From Sulfuricystis sp964478415 (GTDB taxonomy: Bacteria; Pseudomonadota; Gammaproteobacteria; Burkholderiales; Rhodocyclaceae), in the NCBI GenBank assembly GCA_964478415.1, contig CAYZII010000004.1:1-64000 (forward strand): DNA of 64,000 bases, written 5' to 3'. This document shows positions 1 to 8,319 of this stretch, in pieces. The stretch's first letter is position 1, and the number at the start of each line of letters is the position of its first letter. The translations under genes and the position numbers were made by a program. Below the pieces are notes generated by a model. It was not told the origin of the DNA. It saw only the letters and a program-made list of their open reading frames with translations, and did not search any database.

Positions 1-29
1 ACCGTGCCGCTTCGCGGCGAAGTCACCAA

Positions 30-55
30 GATGCCGTTCCGCCCGCGCCGAATTT
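30..55 (+). repeat. Dispersed repeat, copy 1 (intergenic)
   Basis: This is a copy of the window-wide repeat whose core is TGCCGTNYCGCCAGCGCCGA. It reads TGCCGTTCCGCCCGCGCCGA followed by ATTT, with one change from the core. It lies immediately downstream of the cysS stop codon and overlaps it by two bases. Nothing else is recognisable in the first 53 bases. Confidence 0.65.
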
Positions 56-1430
56 ACGCCCGCCGCCAGGTTGTGCCCTGCGGGCCGTCCTCGAGAATGA
101 TGCCGGCGGCTTTGAGTTCATCTCGGATACGGTCGGCGGTGGCGAAATCCCGCGCTTTCTTGGCGGCCGCTCGTGCAGCGATTTTCTCCTCGATGGCGGA
201 CTCGTCGAGGCGGCTGCTCGCGGGACCGGCACGCAGAAAGTCAAGCGGATCGCGTTGCAGCAGCCCCAACACGCCACCTAAACCTTTCAGCTGCGCGGCT
301 AGACGCGCGTCTTTGCTGCGATTGACTTCGTTGGCGAGATCGAACAGCACGGCAATGGCTTCCGGGGTGGAGAAATCATCATCCATCGCCGCCTTGAAGC
401 GTTGCGCGTGAGGCTCCTGCCAATCGATTTCCGCTGCGACGGTAAAGCCCTTCAACGCGGTGTAGAGGCGGACGAGCGCGGCGCGGGCATCTTCGAGATG
501 CGCATCCGAATAGTTCAACGGACTGCGGTAATGGGCACGCAGGATGAAAAAGCGCACCACTTCCGCATCGAAGTTTTTCAGCACGTCGCGAATCAGGAAG
601 AAGTTGCCGAGCGATTTCGACATCTTTTCGTCATCGACACGCACGAAGCCGTTGTGCATCCAGTAATTGACGAAGATGCCGCCGTGCGCTCCTTCCGATT
701 GGGCGATTTCGTTCTCGTGATGCGGAAATTGCAGGTCCTGGCCGCCACCGTGGATGTCGAAATGTTCGCCCAGCAGCCGCGAGCTCATCGCGGAGCATTC
801 GATGTGCCAGCCGGGTCGTCCCGTGCCCCAGGGCGAATCCCATTTGACCTCGTCCGATTCGTCGGCCTTGGCGTGCTTCCAGAGCACGAAATCGAGCGGA
901 TCCTGCTTGCCCTCCATGATTTCGACGCGCTCGCCGGCGCGCAGGTCTTCGAGCGATTTGCCTGAGAGTTTGCCGTAGCCCGGAAACTTGCGCACCGCAT
1001 AGCAAACGTCGCCATTCGCAGCCACATAGGCGTAGCCGTTCTTTTCCAGCTTGGCGATCAGTTCCAGCATCGCCGGCACGTATTCGGTGGCACGCGGCTC
1101 GAAATCCGGACGCAGCACGCCGAGGGCGTCTGCATCTTCGTGCATCGCAGCGATGAAACGGTCGGTGAGGCTGCGGATCGATTCGCCGTTCTCGGCGGCG
1201 CGTTTGATGATCTTGTCGTCGATGTCGGTGATGTTGCGCACATAGGTGACCTGATAGCCGCTGGCGCGCAACCAGCGCACCACCATGTCGAACACCACCA
1301 TTACCCGGGCATGACCGAGATGGCAGTAGTCGTAGACGGTCATGCCACAGACATAGAGGCGCACCTTGCCGGGCTCGATCGGGACGAATGCCTGGACGGT
1401 GCGCGTCAGCGAGTTGTAGATTTTCAGCAT
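54..1430 (-). CDS. cysS: Cysteine--tRNA ligase
   Basis: Class I aminoacyl-tRNA synthetase that charges tRNA-Cys with cysteine in the cytoplasm, a monomeric zinc enzyme. The 458-residue product has the family's usual length. The nucleotide-binding HIGH-type motif is HLGH near residues 37-40, and the KMSKS loop is present near residue 270 as DDEKMSKSLGN. The start is the ATG giving MLKIYNSLTR, which matches the family's usual N-terminus. An in-frame codon seven residues upstream is less likely. The gene is divergent from ppiA, with about 75 bases of shared upstream DNA. It is followed by a copy of the dispersed repeat. Identification is secure. Confidence 0.97.
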   Translation of the reverse strand: MLKIYNSLTRTVQAFVPIEPGKVRLYVCGMTVYDYCHLGHARVMVVFDMVVRWLRASGYQVTYVRNITDIDDKIIKRAAENGESIRSLTDRFIAAMHEDADALGVLRPDFEPRATEYVPAMLELIAKLEKNGYAYVAANGDVCYAVRKFPGYGKLSGKSLEDLRAGERVEIMEGKQDPLDFVLWKHAKADESDEVKWDSPWGTGRPGWHIECSAMSSRLLGEHFDIHGGGQDLQFPHHENEIAQSEGAHGGIFVNYWMHNGFVRVDDEKMSKSLGNFFLIRDVLKNFDAEVVRFFILRAHYRSPLNYSDAHLEDARAALVRLYTALKGFTVAAEIDWQEPHAQRFKAAMDDDFSTPEAIAVLFDLANEVNRSKDARLAAQLKGLGGVLGLLQRDPLDFLRAGPASSRLDESAIEEKIAARAAAKKARDFATADRIRDELKAAGIILEDGPQGTTWRRA

Positions 1431-1505
1431 CGCAATCCGGGGGTGTCGCACAAAAGGTTAGAATCATACGTCGTTTGTTCTCGTTTGTTCCCTCACGGAG
1501 TCCTC

Positions 1506-2063
1506 ATGAAGCGCCTGTTTGCCTCACTTTCCGCCCTGCTGTTTTCGTGTGCCGTGCTGGCGGCCAATCCGCAGGTCGAATTGAAGACCAGCCTGGGCAC
1601 GATCGTCGTCGAGCTGGCTGCCGACAAGGCGCCGAAAACCAGCGAGAACTTTCTGCAGTATGTCAGGGATGGCTTCTACGTTGGCACGATCTTCCATCGC
1701 GTGATCGACGGCTTCATGATCCAGGGCGGTGGTCTGACTCCGGACATGAAGGAAAAACCGACGCGCGCACCGATCCCGAACGAGGCGAAGAACGGCCTGA
1801 AGAACGTCATCGGCAGCATCGCGATGGCGCGCACGCGCGATCCCCATTCCGCGACGGCGCAATTCTTCATCAATGTCCAGGACAATGCCTTTCTCGACTA
1901 TCCCGGCCAGGATGGCTGGGGCTATGCGGTGTTCGGCAAGGTCGTGCAGGGCATGGACGTGGTGAGAAAGATCGCCAAGGTGCCGACCGGCAATGTAGGC
2001 TACCACCAGAACGTCCCGCTCACCCCGGTCATCATCGAATCGGCCAGAATCCTCAGCCAGTGA
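1506..2063 (+). CDS. ppiA: Peptidyl-prolyl cis-trans isomerase, periplasmic cyclophilin
   Basis: Cyclophilin-type isomerase that speeds proline isomerisation during folding of exported proteins. The first 20 or so residues form a Sec signal peptide ending in VLAANP, which places it in the periplasm. The cyclophilin core shows FHRVIDGFMIQGG and the ATAQFFINV strand that forms the active site. The length of 185 residues is normal. It is the first gene of a run with ppiB (10-base gap) and lpxH. A TAGAAT box at 1459-1464 is a plausible -10 element. The near-identical core with the next gene suggests an old duplication into secreted and cytoplasmic forms. Confidence 0.95.
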   Translation: MKRLFASLSALLFSCAVLAANPQVELKTSLGTIVVELAADKAPKTSENFLQYVRDGFYVGTIFHRVIDGFMIQGGGLTPDMKEKPTRAPIPNEAKNGLKNVIGSIAMARTRDPHSATAQFFINVQDNAFLDYPGQDGWGYAVFGKVVQGMDVVRKIAKVPTGNVGYHQNVPLTPVIIESARILSQ

Positions 2064-2073
2064 AGGAGTCCAC

Positions 2074-2565
2074 ATGATCAAGCTCACCACCAGCCTCGGC
2101 GCCATCACCCTCGAACTCGATGCCGACAAGGCGCCGAAGACGGTCGCCAATTTTCTCGATTACGTGAAGGCTGGCCATTACGATGGCACGATCTTCCACC
2201 GGGTGATCGACGGTTTCATGATCCAGGGAGGCGGTTTCCTGCCGGGGATGCGCCAGAAGCCCACCCAGGCGCCGATCGAGAACGAAGCGGCCAACGGATT
2301 GAAAAACCTGCGTGGGACGATCGCGATGGCGCGCACCTCCGATCCGCATTCGGCGACCGCGCAATTCTTCATCAACGTCGCCGACAACGACTTCCTCGAT
2401 TTTCGCGCCCCGTCCGGCAATGGCTGGGGTTATTGCGTATTCGGCCGCGTCGTCGAAGGCATGGATGTCGTCGACAAGATCAGGAGCGTCAGAACCGGAA
2501 GCCGAGGCTTCCATCAGGATGTGCCCCTCGAAGACATCGTGATCGAAAAGGCGGAGATCGTCTGA
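2074..2565 (+). CDS. ppiB: Peptidyl-prolyl cis-trans isomerase, cytoplasmic cyclophilin
   Basis: Cyclophilin of 163 residues without a signal peptide, so the cytoplasmic counterpart of the gene before it. Conserved segments are FHRVIDGFMIQGGGF and the HSATAQFFINV strand. A Shine-Dalgarno sequence (AAGGAG) lies about 7 bases ahead of the ATG. Its stop codon TGA overlaps the apparent CTG start of lpxH, so the two genes are probably translationally coupled. The ppiB-lpxH adjacency is common in betaproteobacteria. Confidence 0.95.
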   Translation: MIKLTTSLGAITLELDADKAPKTVANFLDYVKAGHYDGTIFHRVIDGFMIQGGGFLPGMRQKPTQAPIENEAANGLKNLRGTIAMARTSDPHSATAQFFINVADNDFLDFRAPSGNGWGYCVFGRVVEGMDVVDKIRSVRTGSRGFHQDVPLEDIVIEKAEIV

Positions 2566-3290
2566 GCGAGCTGTTCATTTCCGACCTGCATCTGTCTCCC
2601 CACGCACCGGAGACCGTGCAGGTCTTTCTCGACTTTCTCGCCGGCCCGGCGCGTGCCGCCGAGCGTTTGACGATCCTCGGCGATCTGTTCGATTACTGGG
2701 CCGGTGATGATGACCTGGGCGATCCTTTCAATGTGCGGATCGTCGCCGCTTTACGTTCGCTCGCCGATGCGGGTGTCGAGATCGCGTTCATGGCCGGCAA
2801 CCGCGATTTCTTGATCGGCGACGCTTTTGCTGCTGCCGCCGGGCTGTGTCTCTTGCCCGATCCAACGGTACGCGAGATTACTGGCATCCGGACCCTGCTG
2901 ACCCACGGCGATCTACTCTGCACCGATGATCACGCCTACCTGCGTTTCCGCGCCAAAGTGCGCGATCCGCATTGGCGTAGCGACTTCCTGGCACGCCCCT
3001 TGAGCGAGCGCAAACGCGCGATCGAAGCGTTGCGCCTCGAGAGCGAAACGGAAAAACGGCAGAAATCCTCGGCGATCATGGATGTCAATGCCGCAGCCGT
3101 CGCCGCAGCTCTGACCGAGCATCGTGCCGATGCGCTGATCCACGGGCATACCCATCGACAGGGCCGCCATGAACATCGGCTGGCAAACAGAACCTGTGTA
3201 CGCTGGGTGCTTGGTGACTGGCACCCCGGCCAAGGCAACGCCCTCGTCTGCACAGCAGACGAGTGGCGCTGGCTGGCACTACGAAGCTGA
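2562..3290 (+). CDS. lpxH: UDP-2,3-diacylglucosamine diphosphatase (probable CTG start)
   Basis: Calcineurin-like metallophosphoesterase of lipid A synthesis. It cleaves UDP-2,3-diacylglucosamine to lipid X and UMP at the inner face of the inner membrane. Metal-binding motifs are seen in order: DLHL near residues 8-11, GDLFDYW, GNRDF, THGD and HGHTHRQG. The length of 242 residues fits the family. No ATG, GTG or TTG lies at the expected N-terminus. The only sensible start is CTG at 2562, giving (M)SELFISDLHL, preceded at good distance by AAGGCGGAG and overlapping the ppiB stop. A TTG at 2433 would add 43 residues that are only a shadow of ppiB. The function is secure, the start codon less so. 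Confidence 0.92.
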   Translation: MSELFISDLHLSPHAPETVQVFLDFLAGPARAAERLTILGDLFDYWAGDDDLGDPFNVRIVAALRSLADAGVEIAFMAGNRDFLIGDAFAAAAGLCLLPDPTVREITGIRTLLTHGDLLCTDDHAYLRFRAKVRDPHWRSDFLARPLSERKRAIEALRLESETEKRQKSSAIMDVNAAAVAAALTEHRADALIHGHTHRQGRHEHRLANRTCVRWVLGDWHPGQGNALVCTADEWRWLALRS

Positions 3291-3307
3291 CAAACGACGG
3301 CTGAAGC

Positions 3308-4114
3308 TCATTTCCGGCGGCGACGCAACCCCGCCATTCCCAACACCCCCAGGCCGAGCAGCGTCACCGTAGCAGGTTCTGGAACATACTCCGGCGGATC
3401 GACGATGATGCTGTCGTTGGCACAATTCATCGTCCAGTGGATGTTGAGAGGTTCGTTTTGCCAGCCCGCTGCGGTGAGCAGTGTCAGATCGAGGCTCATT
3501 TCGTAGAAGTAATGCGTATCGCTCGGCTTGCTGCCAAAACCTGTGACGGGCCCAGACACGGCGAGGGATGCAACGCCAATCAGCGAACCACTTTGCATGT
3601 AGGTCGGATGATCGGATTTCACGTAGCCTGGAACGGCGTTGTCATTCCAGATGCCATAATTCCAGACCGGATTCATGTAGACGCCGCCTACGATACCGAG
3701 CGGATCGGCATTGCCGTTCGTGCCGGCATGGACGATATTGATGCCCAACTCGTAACTGCCGTCTTTGCCGAAATCGATCGCGAAATCGCCGGCCCCGTAG
3801 CTGTTGCTGGAGGGCTTTTGAAGCGTCGCAGGGTTATGGCCGGTTGCCAGAGCGATGAAAAGTTTTCCGCCACTCATTTGGGCGTAGAGCGCCTCGACAT
3901 CGTAGGCCTGACCACCCCAGCCGGGATTCAGGTAATAGGCGCCGCTACCCGTTTGATCTTCGATCGTGACATGGATACCGCTAGCGGGCACCCATGTCAT
4001 GGGATTGACACCCCAGTCGGAAAGATTGCCATCGATCGTGATCGCGCCGGCCGGTGAGCCCCAGAACGCAGTCATCACGATGCCGGCAGCGGCGTATTTC
4101 TTGAGCAAATTCAT
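3308..4114 (-). CDS. PEP-CTERM sorting domain protein
   Basis: Secreted protein of 268 residues with a signal peptide (residues 1-25, ending SPAGA) and a C-terminal PEP-CTERM signal. That signal is VPEPAT, then a hydrophobic helix, then the basic tail RRRRK. Such proteins are cleaved and sorted by an exosortase and are tied to exopolysaccharide or floc formation. No exosortase gene is in this window. The mature part opens with ITIDGNLSDWG, reminiscent of CBM9-like carbohydrate-binding domains (weak inference). The start is the ATG giving MNLLKKYAAA, with GGAG six bases upstream. A good sigma-54 promoter lies just ahead at 4151-4166. Confidence 0.88.
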   Translation of the reverse strand: MNLLKKYAAAGIVMTAFWGSPAGAITIDGNLSDWGVNPMTWVPASGIHVTIEDQTGSGAYYLNPGWGGQAYDVEALYAQMSGGKLFIALATGHNPATLQKPSSNSYGAGDFAIDFGKDGSYELGINIVHAGTNGNADPLGIVGGVYMNPVWNYGIWNDNAVPGYVKSDHPTYMQSGSLIGVASLAVSGPVTGFGSKPSDTHYFYEMSLDLTLLTAAGWQNEPLNIHWTMNCANDSIIVDPPEYVPEPATVTLLGLGVLGMAGLRRRRK

Positions 4115-4368
4115 ACGGCACTCCATCAAAACATGCGATGCCGCAACCGGAGCACAAATCGTGCCAGATTTATATTTTTACATGTTGTCAGTATGTTACA
4201 AGATCGTCAGCTCCATGATCATTATTTATCTGTCTTTTTTTCGACACCCGATGTAAATCTTTCGACGGCCCCATCGGCGTGACGGGGAGATGGCCGCACG
4301 ACTTGAGGATTTCGTCTCGAGGACGGATCAGTTCAGCCAGCTCATTTGGCCAGGGTCACGGAACGTCA
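4115..4368. other. Intergenic region between the PEP-CTERM gene and the helicase gene
   Basis: These 254 bases hold the sigma-54 promoter described separately and an AT-rich block (about 4165-4260), consistent with an upstream activator-binding region. The rest, to 4368, is GC-rich and follows the helicase stop on the minus strand. I see no gene or RNA in it. Confidence 0.5.
4151..4166 (-). promoter_or_regulatory. Sigma-54 (RpoN) type promoter of the PEP-CTERM gene
   Basis: On the minus strand the sequence is TGGCACGATTTGTGCT. It matches the RpoN consensus TGGCACGNNNNTTGCW at every conserved base but one, with the exact 10-base spacing between the -24 GG and the -12 GC. Transcription would begin near 4140, leaving a leader of about 25 bases. 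An imperfect dyad (TTGT, nine bases, ACAA at 4185-4201) lies upstream and could bind the required enhancer protein, although that is speculative. Confidence 0.7.
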
Positions 4369-6117
4369 TCAACGCCTGCCTCTGACTCTACTTGTTTCAC
4401 CGCGCTTCGCACCGACAGTCTGGCGCCGCGTGGAAAGTGACTTACCCCCCTCCCCCGCCTGGGCAGGACGGATCTTCAGAGGCAACTGCCTAACCCGGGT
4501 GCGTTTGAGCGTGGCGAGCACATCGGCAGGCAGTGCCGGCAGTTCGACTGTGCTGTAGTCGTCGAACAGGTTGATCTGGCCGATCAGTCGGCCATCGATG
4601 CCGCCCTCGTTGGCAATCGCCCCGACGATTTCTTTCGGCAGCACACCGTGTTTTCTGCCGACTTCGATGCGATAGCGCATCAGCGGAGCAGCGGTGAAAT
4701 CGCGCTGGACCACGGGTTTCTCGCGCCGCTGGCGCGTCTTGGCTTGCGCCGGTTCGAAAATCGGCGCTGGCGACACGGCACCCTCGACGTCTTCGCCGCC
4801 CTCTGGCTGCAACGGCCGCTCACGCTGGGCAAGATAGGCCAGCGCAGCGGCGATCTGCCGGGTGGCCAACCCGTCTTCGCTTTCCATGCGCCGCACCACG
4901 TCATAGAAGAAGTCGAGGTTCTCGCTGGCCAGGGTGTCGATCACCTGCTGGCGGAATTGCTGCACGCGCCGTTGCGTGACTTCACCGCGCGTCGGCAGCC
5001 CCACCGGCTCGATCGGCTGACGCGTCGCGCGTTCGATCGCCTTGAGCATGCGCATCTCGCGCGGACTGACGAACAGGATCGCCACCCCCGCCCGCCCGGC
5101 CCGGCCGGTGCGGCCGATGCGATGCACATAGGCTTCGGTGTCGTAGGGAATGTCGTAGTTGATCACGTGGCTGATGCGCGGCACGTCGAGGCCGCGCGCC
5201 GCGACGTCGGTGGCGACGACGATGTCGAGCGCCCCTGCTTTCAGACGTTCGATCACCTGTTCGCGCAAGCCCTGTGTCATGTCCCCATTGAGCGCTGCAG
5301 CCTCGAAGCCACGCGCTTCGAGACGTTCGGCGAGCTCGACGGTGGCCGTCTTGGTGCGCACGAAGACGATCGCGGCTTCGAAATCCTCTTCGACCTCGAG
5401 CAAGCGGGTCAGCGCCTCGAGCTTGTCGGCGCCGGTGACTTTCCAGTATTTCTGCCGGATCGTCGCCACCGTCGCGGTCGCGGCACGAATCTTCACCTGT
5501 TCGGGATTGCTGAGGTAGCGCTGGGCGATGCGGCGGATCGCTTCCGGCATGGTTGCCGAAAAGAGCGCCGTCTGGCGCTCTGCAGGAAGGTGCTGGAGTA
5601 TCCACTCGACCGCGTCGATGAAGCCCATGCGCAGCATTTCATCGGCCTCGTCGAGCACGAGGGTGCGCAATCGGCTTAAGTCGAGACTCCTGCGCTCGAG
5701 ATGATCCATCACGCGGCCGGGCGTGCCAACGATCACTTGCGCGCCACGCGACAACGCGCGTAATTGGATCACCATGCTCTGGCCACCATAGAGCGGCAGC
5801 ACATGGAAGCCAGGCATTTGATGGGCATATTTCTGAAAGGCTTCGGCAACCTGGATCGCCAGTTCGCGTGTCGGCACCAGGACCAGCGCCTGCGGATGCT
5901 TGTCGCCCAAATCGAGTCGCGCCAGGATCGGCAAGGCGAAAGCTGCCGTCTTGCCGGTGCCGGTCTGCGCTTCGCCGAGCAGGTCGCGACCGGCCAACAG
6001 ATGCGGAATGCAGGCCGCCTGGATCGGCGAGGGGGTTTCATAGCCTATCTCGCCAAGGGTGGCGATGAGCGGCGCAGGCAATTGCAGGGCCGCGAAGGAA
6101 TCTAACGTCTGTGTCAT
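4369..6117 (-). CDS. deaD: DEAD-box RNA helicase, DeaD/CsdA type
   Basis: ATP-dependent RNA helicase of 582 residues that acts in ribosome assembly and mRNA decay, often at low temperature. Motifs run in order: Q motif (TPSPIQ), Walker A AQTGTGKT near residue 55, VLDEADEM near 155, SAT, then HRIGRTGRAGR near 340. A DbpA-type RNA-binding domain occupies roughly residues 480-555 (YRIEVGRKHGVLPKEIVGAI). This domain assigns it to DeaD rather than RhlE. The linker between the helicase core and this domain contains a copy of the dispersed repeat, read as GAVSPAPIFEP around residues 445-455. The gene appears to be transcribed alone. Confidence 0.93.
   Translation of the reverse strand: MTQTLDSFAALQLPAPLIATLGEIGYETPSPIQAACIPHLLAGRDLLGEAQTGTGKTAAFALPILARLDLGDKHPQALVLVPTRELAIQVAEAFQKYAHQMPGFHVLPLYGGQSMVIQLRALSRGAQVIVGTPGRVMDHLERRSLDLSRLRTLVLDEADEMLRMGFIDAVEWILQHLPAERQTALFSATMPEAIRRIAQRYLSNPEQVKIRAATATVATIRQKYWKVTGADKLEALTRLLEVEEDFEAAIVFVRTKTATVELAERLEARGFEAAALNGDMTQGLREQVIERLKAGALDIVVATDVAARGLDVPRISHVINYDIPYDTEAYVHRIGRTGRAGRAGVAILFVSPREMRMLKAIERATRQPIEPVGLPTRGEVTQRRVQQFRQQVIDTLASENLDFFYDVVRRMESEDGLATRQIAAALAYLAQRERPLQPEGGEDVEGAVSPAPIFEPAQAKTRQRREKPVVQRDFTAAPLMRYRIEVGRKHGVLPKEIVGAIANEGGIDGRLIGQINLFDDYSTVELPALPADVLATLKRTRVRQLPLKIRPAQAGEGGKSLSTRRQTVGAKRGETSRVRGRR
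4755..4782 (-). repeat. Dispersed repeat, copy 2 (inside deaD)
   Basis: The full 28 bases match the consensus, with CGAAAA on the plus strand next to the core. It lies in frame within the variable linker of the helicase, where it encodes GAVSPAPIFE. Confidence 0.8.
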
Positions 6118-6188
6118 GGGAATGCCCGTTCTATGACGGGTGCGGTGAAAAAGAAAGCGCTGCCTGGCAGCGCATCGACATTATGCCC

Positions 6189-7436
6189 TCAAATCGCGTA
6201 GGGCGCCGGATCGATCGCCGGTTGCCGCCCGGCGATCAGGTCGGCGATCAGCTGGCCGGAGCCGACCGCCATGGTCCAGCCCAGTGTACCATGGCCGGTG
6301 TTGACGAACAGGCGCGCAATGCGCGTCGGCCCGATCAGCGGCACATTGCCCGGTGTGGCTGGGCGCAGGCCGGCCCAGCGTTCGATGGCTTCGTCCTGGA
6401 AGACAAGACGGGGGAAAATCTGTCGCACCCGGTACACCAGCGCCATGATGCGCTGCGGATTGAGGGATACGTCGTAGCCGGTGAATTCCGCGGTACCGGC
6501 CACGCGCAGCCGCTGCCCAAGCCGCGAGATGACGATCTTCATCCCGTCGTCGGTGAGGCTGACGCTCGGCGCTGGCGCATCGGCAGTCAGCGGAATGGTG
6601 ATCGAATAGCCCTTGGCCGGATACACCGGCAAGCGAATACCCAAAGGCCGCAACATGAGCGGTGAATAACTGCCCAGCGCGACGACGCAGGCGTCAGCCT
6701 TGATGCGTTCGCCGCTGGCCAGACGCACGGCGGTGAAACGCTCCCTTTCCGTCTCAAGAGCCAAGATTGGTGCGCCAAAGCGGAAGACGACGCCACGACT
6801 GACGCAATGCGCTGCCAACGCTTCCACGAAACGCCGTGCATCGCCGGACTCATCGTTGGACGTATAAGTGCCACCGACGATCGGCACGCTCGAATCTTTC
6901 AGCGCCGGCTCGATTTCCAGACATTCGGCGGCCGACTTGACGAGACGCTCGCACCCATAGCGGCGCATCAGTTCGGCCTGCGGGATCGCATGCGCGAATT
7001 CCCGGGAATCGGTGTAGTAATGCAGGATGCCGCGTTCCAGACAGTCGTACTCGAGTCCCAGCTCGCGCCGCAAGGTTTTGAGCCGTGCGCGGCTGTCGAG
7101 CGCAAGCGCAAGGATCGCACGGATGTTCGCGCGCGTGCGCTGCGGCAGACATTCGACCAGAAAACGCAGGCCCCATGCCCATTGGTGCGCATCGGCGCGC
7201 AGCCGCCACAAAAGCGGCGCATCCTCGCGTCCCAGCCAGCGCAACACCATCAGTGGTGCCGCCGGATTCGCCCACGGCTCGGCATGGCTGGTGGAAATCT
7301 GCCCGCCGTTCGCGAAGCTGGTCTCGCGCGCCGGCTGAGGTTGGCGTTCGACCACGACCACTTCGTGACCATCCCCGGCCAAATGCCAGGCCGAGGCGAC
7401 GCCGATCAATCCGGCGCCAAGCACTAGAATACGCAT
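6189..7436 (-). CDS. dadA: D-amino acid dehydrogenase small subunit-type flavoprotein
   Basis: FAD-dependent enzyme of the DAO family that oxidises D-amino acids (classically D-alanine) to 2-oxo acids and passes electrons to the respiratory chain. The N-terminus has the dinucleotide-binding fingerprint LGAGLIGVASAWHL followed by VVVVER. The C-terminal part shows RWAGLRPATPGNVPLIG and NTGHGTLGWTMA, typical of DadA. The length of 415 residues is normal. No alanine racemase gene is adjacent. The segment TADAPAPSVS near residue 285 is a copy of the dispersed repeat. The exact substrate cannot be read from sequence. Confidence 0.9.
   Translation of the reverse strand: MRILVLGAGLIGVASAWHLAGDGHEVVVVERQPQPARETSFANGGQISTSHAEPWANPAAPLMVLRWLGREDAPLLWRLRADAHQWAWGLRFLVECLPQRTRANIRAILALALDSRARLKTLRRELGLEYDCLERGILHYYTDSREFAHAIPQAELMRRYGCERLVKSAAECLEIEPALKDSSVPIVGGTYTSNDESGDARRFVEALAAHCVSRGVVFRFGAPILALETERERFTAVRLASGERIKADACVVALGSYSPLMLRPLGIRLPVYPAKGYSITIPLTADAPAPSVSLTDDGMKIVISRLGQRLRVAGTAEFTGYDVSLNPQRIMALVYRVRQIFPRLVFQDEAIERWAGLRPATPGNVPLIGPTRIARLFVNTGHGTLGWTMAVGSGQLIADLIAGRQPAIDPAPYAI
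6565..6587 (-). repeat. Dispersed repeat, copy 3 (inside dadA)
   Basis: A diverged copy with the core in the order TGCCGATGCGCCAGCGCCGA, in frame within dadA and encoding ADAPAPS. The outer bases are less conserved than in other copies, so this member is the weakest of the in-gene set. Confidence 0.55.
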
Positions 7437-7480
7437 CGAGTGTTCCTGCCCATCGAATCGCGGACATTATAGGCAGCCCG

Positions 7481-8020
7481 ATGAAGCTTCTCTTCGATCT
7501 GTTTCCCGTCATCCTGTTTTTCATCGCCTACAAGGCCGCCGACATCTATGTCGCGACCGCTGTGGCGATCGTCGCCACCTTTGCGCAGATCGGCTGGGTG
7601 CATTTCCGGCATGGCAAAGTCGACAAGATGCTCTGGGTCAGTCTCGTACTGATCATCGTCTTTGGCGGCATGACACTGCTGCTGCACGATCCGACTTTCA
7701 TCAAATGGAAGCCGACGATTCTGTATTGGCTCTTCGCTGTAGTACTGGTGGGCTCCGCCTGGCTGTTCGACAAGAACCTGATGCGCAGCATGCTCGGCCA
7801 GCAGATGAGCCTGCCGGAAACGGTCTGGGCCCGCCTCAATCTCGCCTGGGCGGGCTTCTTTGCCTTGCTCGGGGCGCTGAATCTCTATGTCGCCTACACC
7901 TTCAGCGAGGAAGCCTGGGTGAATTTCAAGCTGTTCGGCGGCATCGGCCTGATGCTCGTCTTCGTCCTCGCGCAGGGGGTGATGCTCGCCAAGTACCTCG
8001 AAGAAGACAAGGAGCCCTGA
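7481..8020 (+). CDS. yciB: Septation protein A / inner membrane protein YciB
   Basis: Polytopic inner membrane protein of 179 residues with about five hydrophobic segments. The family is also called IspZ or septation protein A. It is linked to cell-envelope integrity and, in some bacteria, to septum formation. Diagnostic stretches are KLLFDLFPVILFFIAYK at the N-terminus and IKWKPTILYWLF in the middle. Its stop overlaps the ATG of yciI by one base, and yciI overlaps bolA, so the three form a tight operon. Confidence 0.93.
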   Translation: MKLLFDLFPVILFFIAYKAADIYVATAVAIVATFAQIGWVHFRHGKVDKMLWVSLVLIIVFGGMTLLLHDPTFIKWKPTILYWLFAVVLVGSAWLFDKNLMRSMLGQQMSLPETVWARLNLAWAGFFALLGALNLYVAYTFSEEAWVNFKLFGGIGLMLVFVLAQGVMLAKYLEEDKEP

Positions 8021-8319
8021 TGCTTTATCTGATCCTCGGCAACGACACGCCCAACAGTCTCGACAAGCGCCGCGCCGCCCGTCCGGCCCATCTCGCCCGT
8101 CTCGAAGTCCTCAAGGCCGAGGGTAGACTCATCCTCGCCGGTCCCTGCCCGGCCATCGACAGCCCCGATCCCGGCCCGGCCGGCTTTACCGGCAGCCTGA
8201 TCGTCGCCGAATTCGACTCTCTTGCCGAAGCGGAAAGCTGGGCGAAAGCCGACCCTTACGTGGCCGCCGGCGTTTATGCCGACGTGATGGTCAGGCCCTT
8301 CAAGAAGGTTTTGCCATGA
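8020..8319 (+). CDS. yciI: YciI family protein
   Basis: Small protein of 99 residues with the dimeric alpha/beta-barrel YciI fold. It contains the conserved LAGP, an internal stretch LIVAEFDSLAEAESWAKADPY, and the DP that includes the family's putative active-site aspartate. The biochemical function of the family is unclear. It begins on the last base of the yciB stop codon and its own stop overlaps the start of bolA. Confidence 0.9.
   Translation: MLYLILGNDTPNSLDKRRAARPAHLARLEVLKAEGRLILAGPCPAIDSPDPGPAGFTGSLIVAEFDSLAEAESWAKADPYVAAGVYADVMVRPFKKVLP

Noticed and set aside
4..24. Second repeat-like string GTGCCGCTTCGC-GGCGAAGTC next to copy 1
   Set aside because: It needs a gap and several mismatches to align; it may be a decayed copy but the evidence is too thin.
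4648..5679. A 343-codon plus-strand frame within deaD
   Set aside because: It is antisense to the helicase core and its composition mirrors the real gene.
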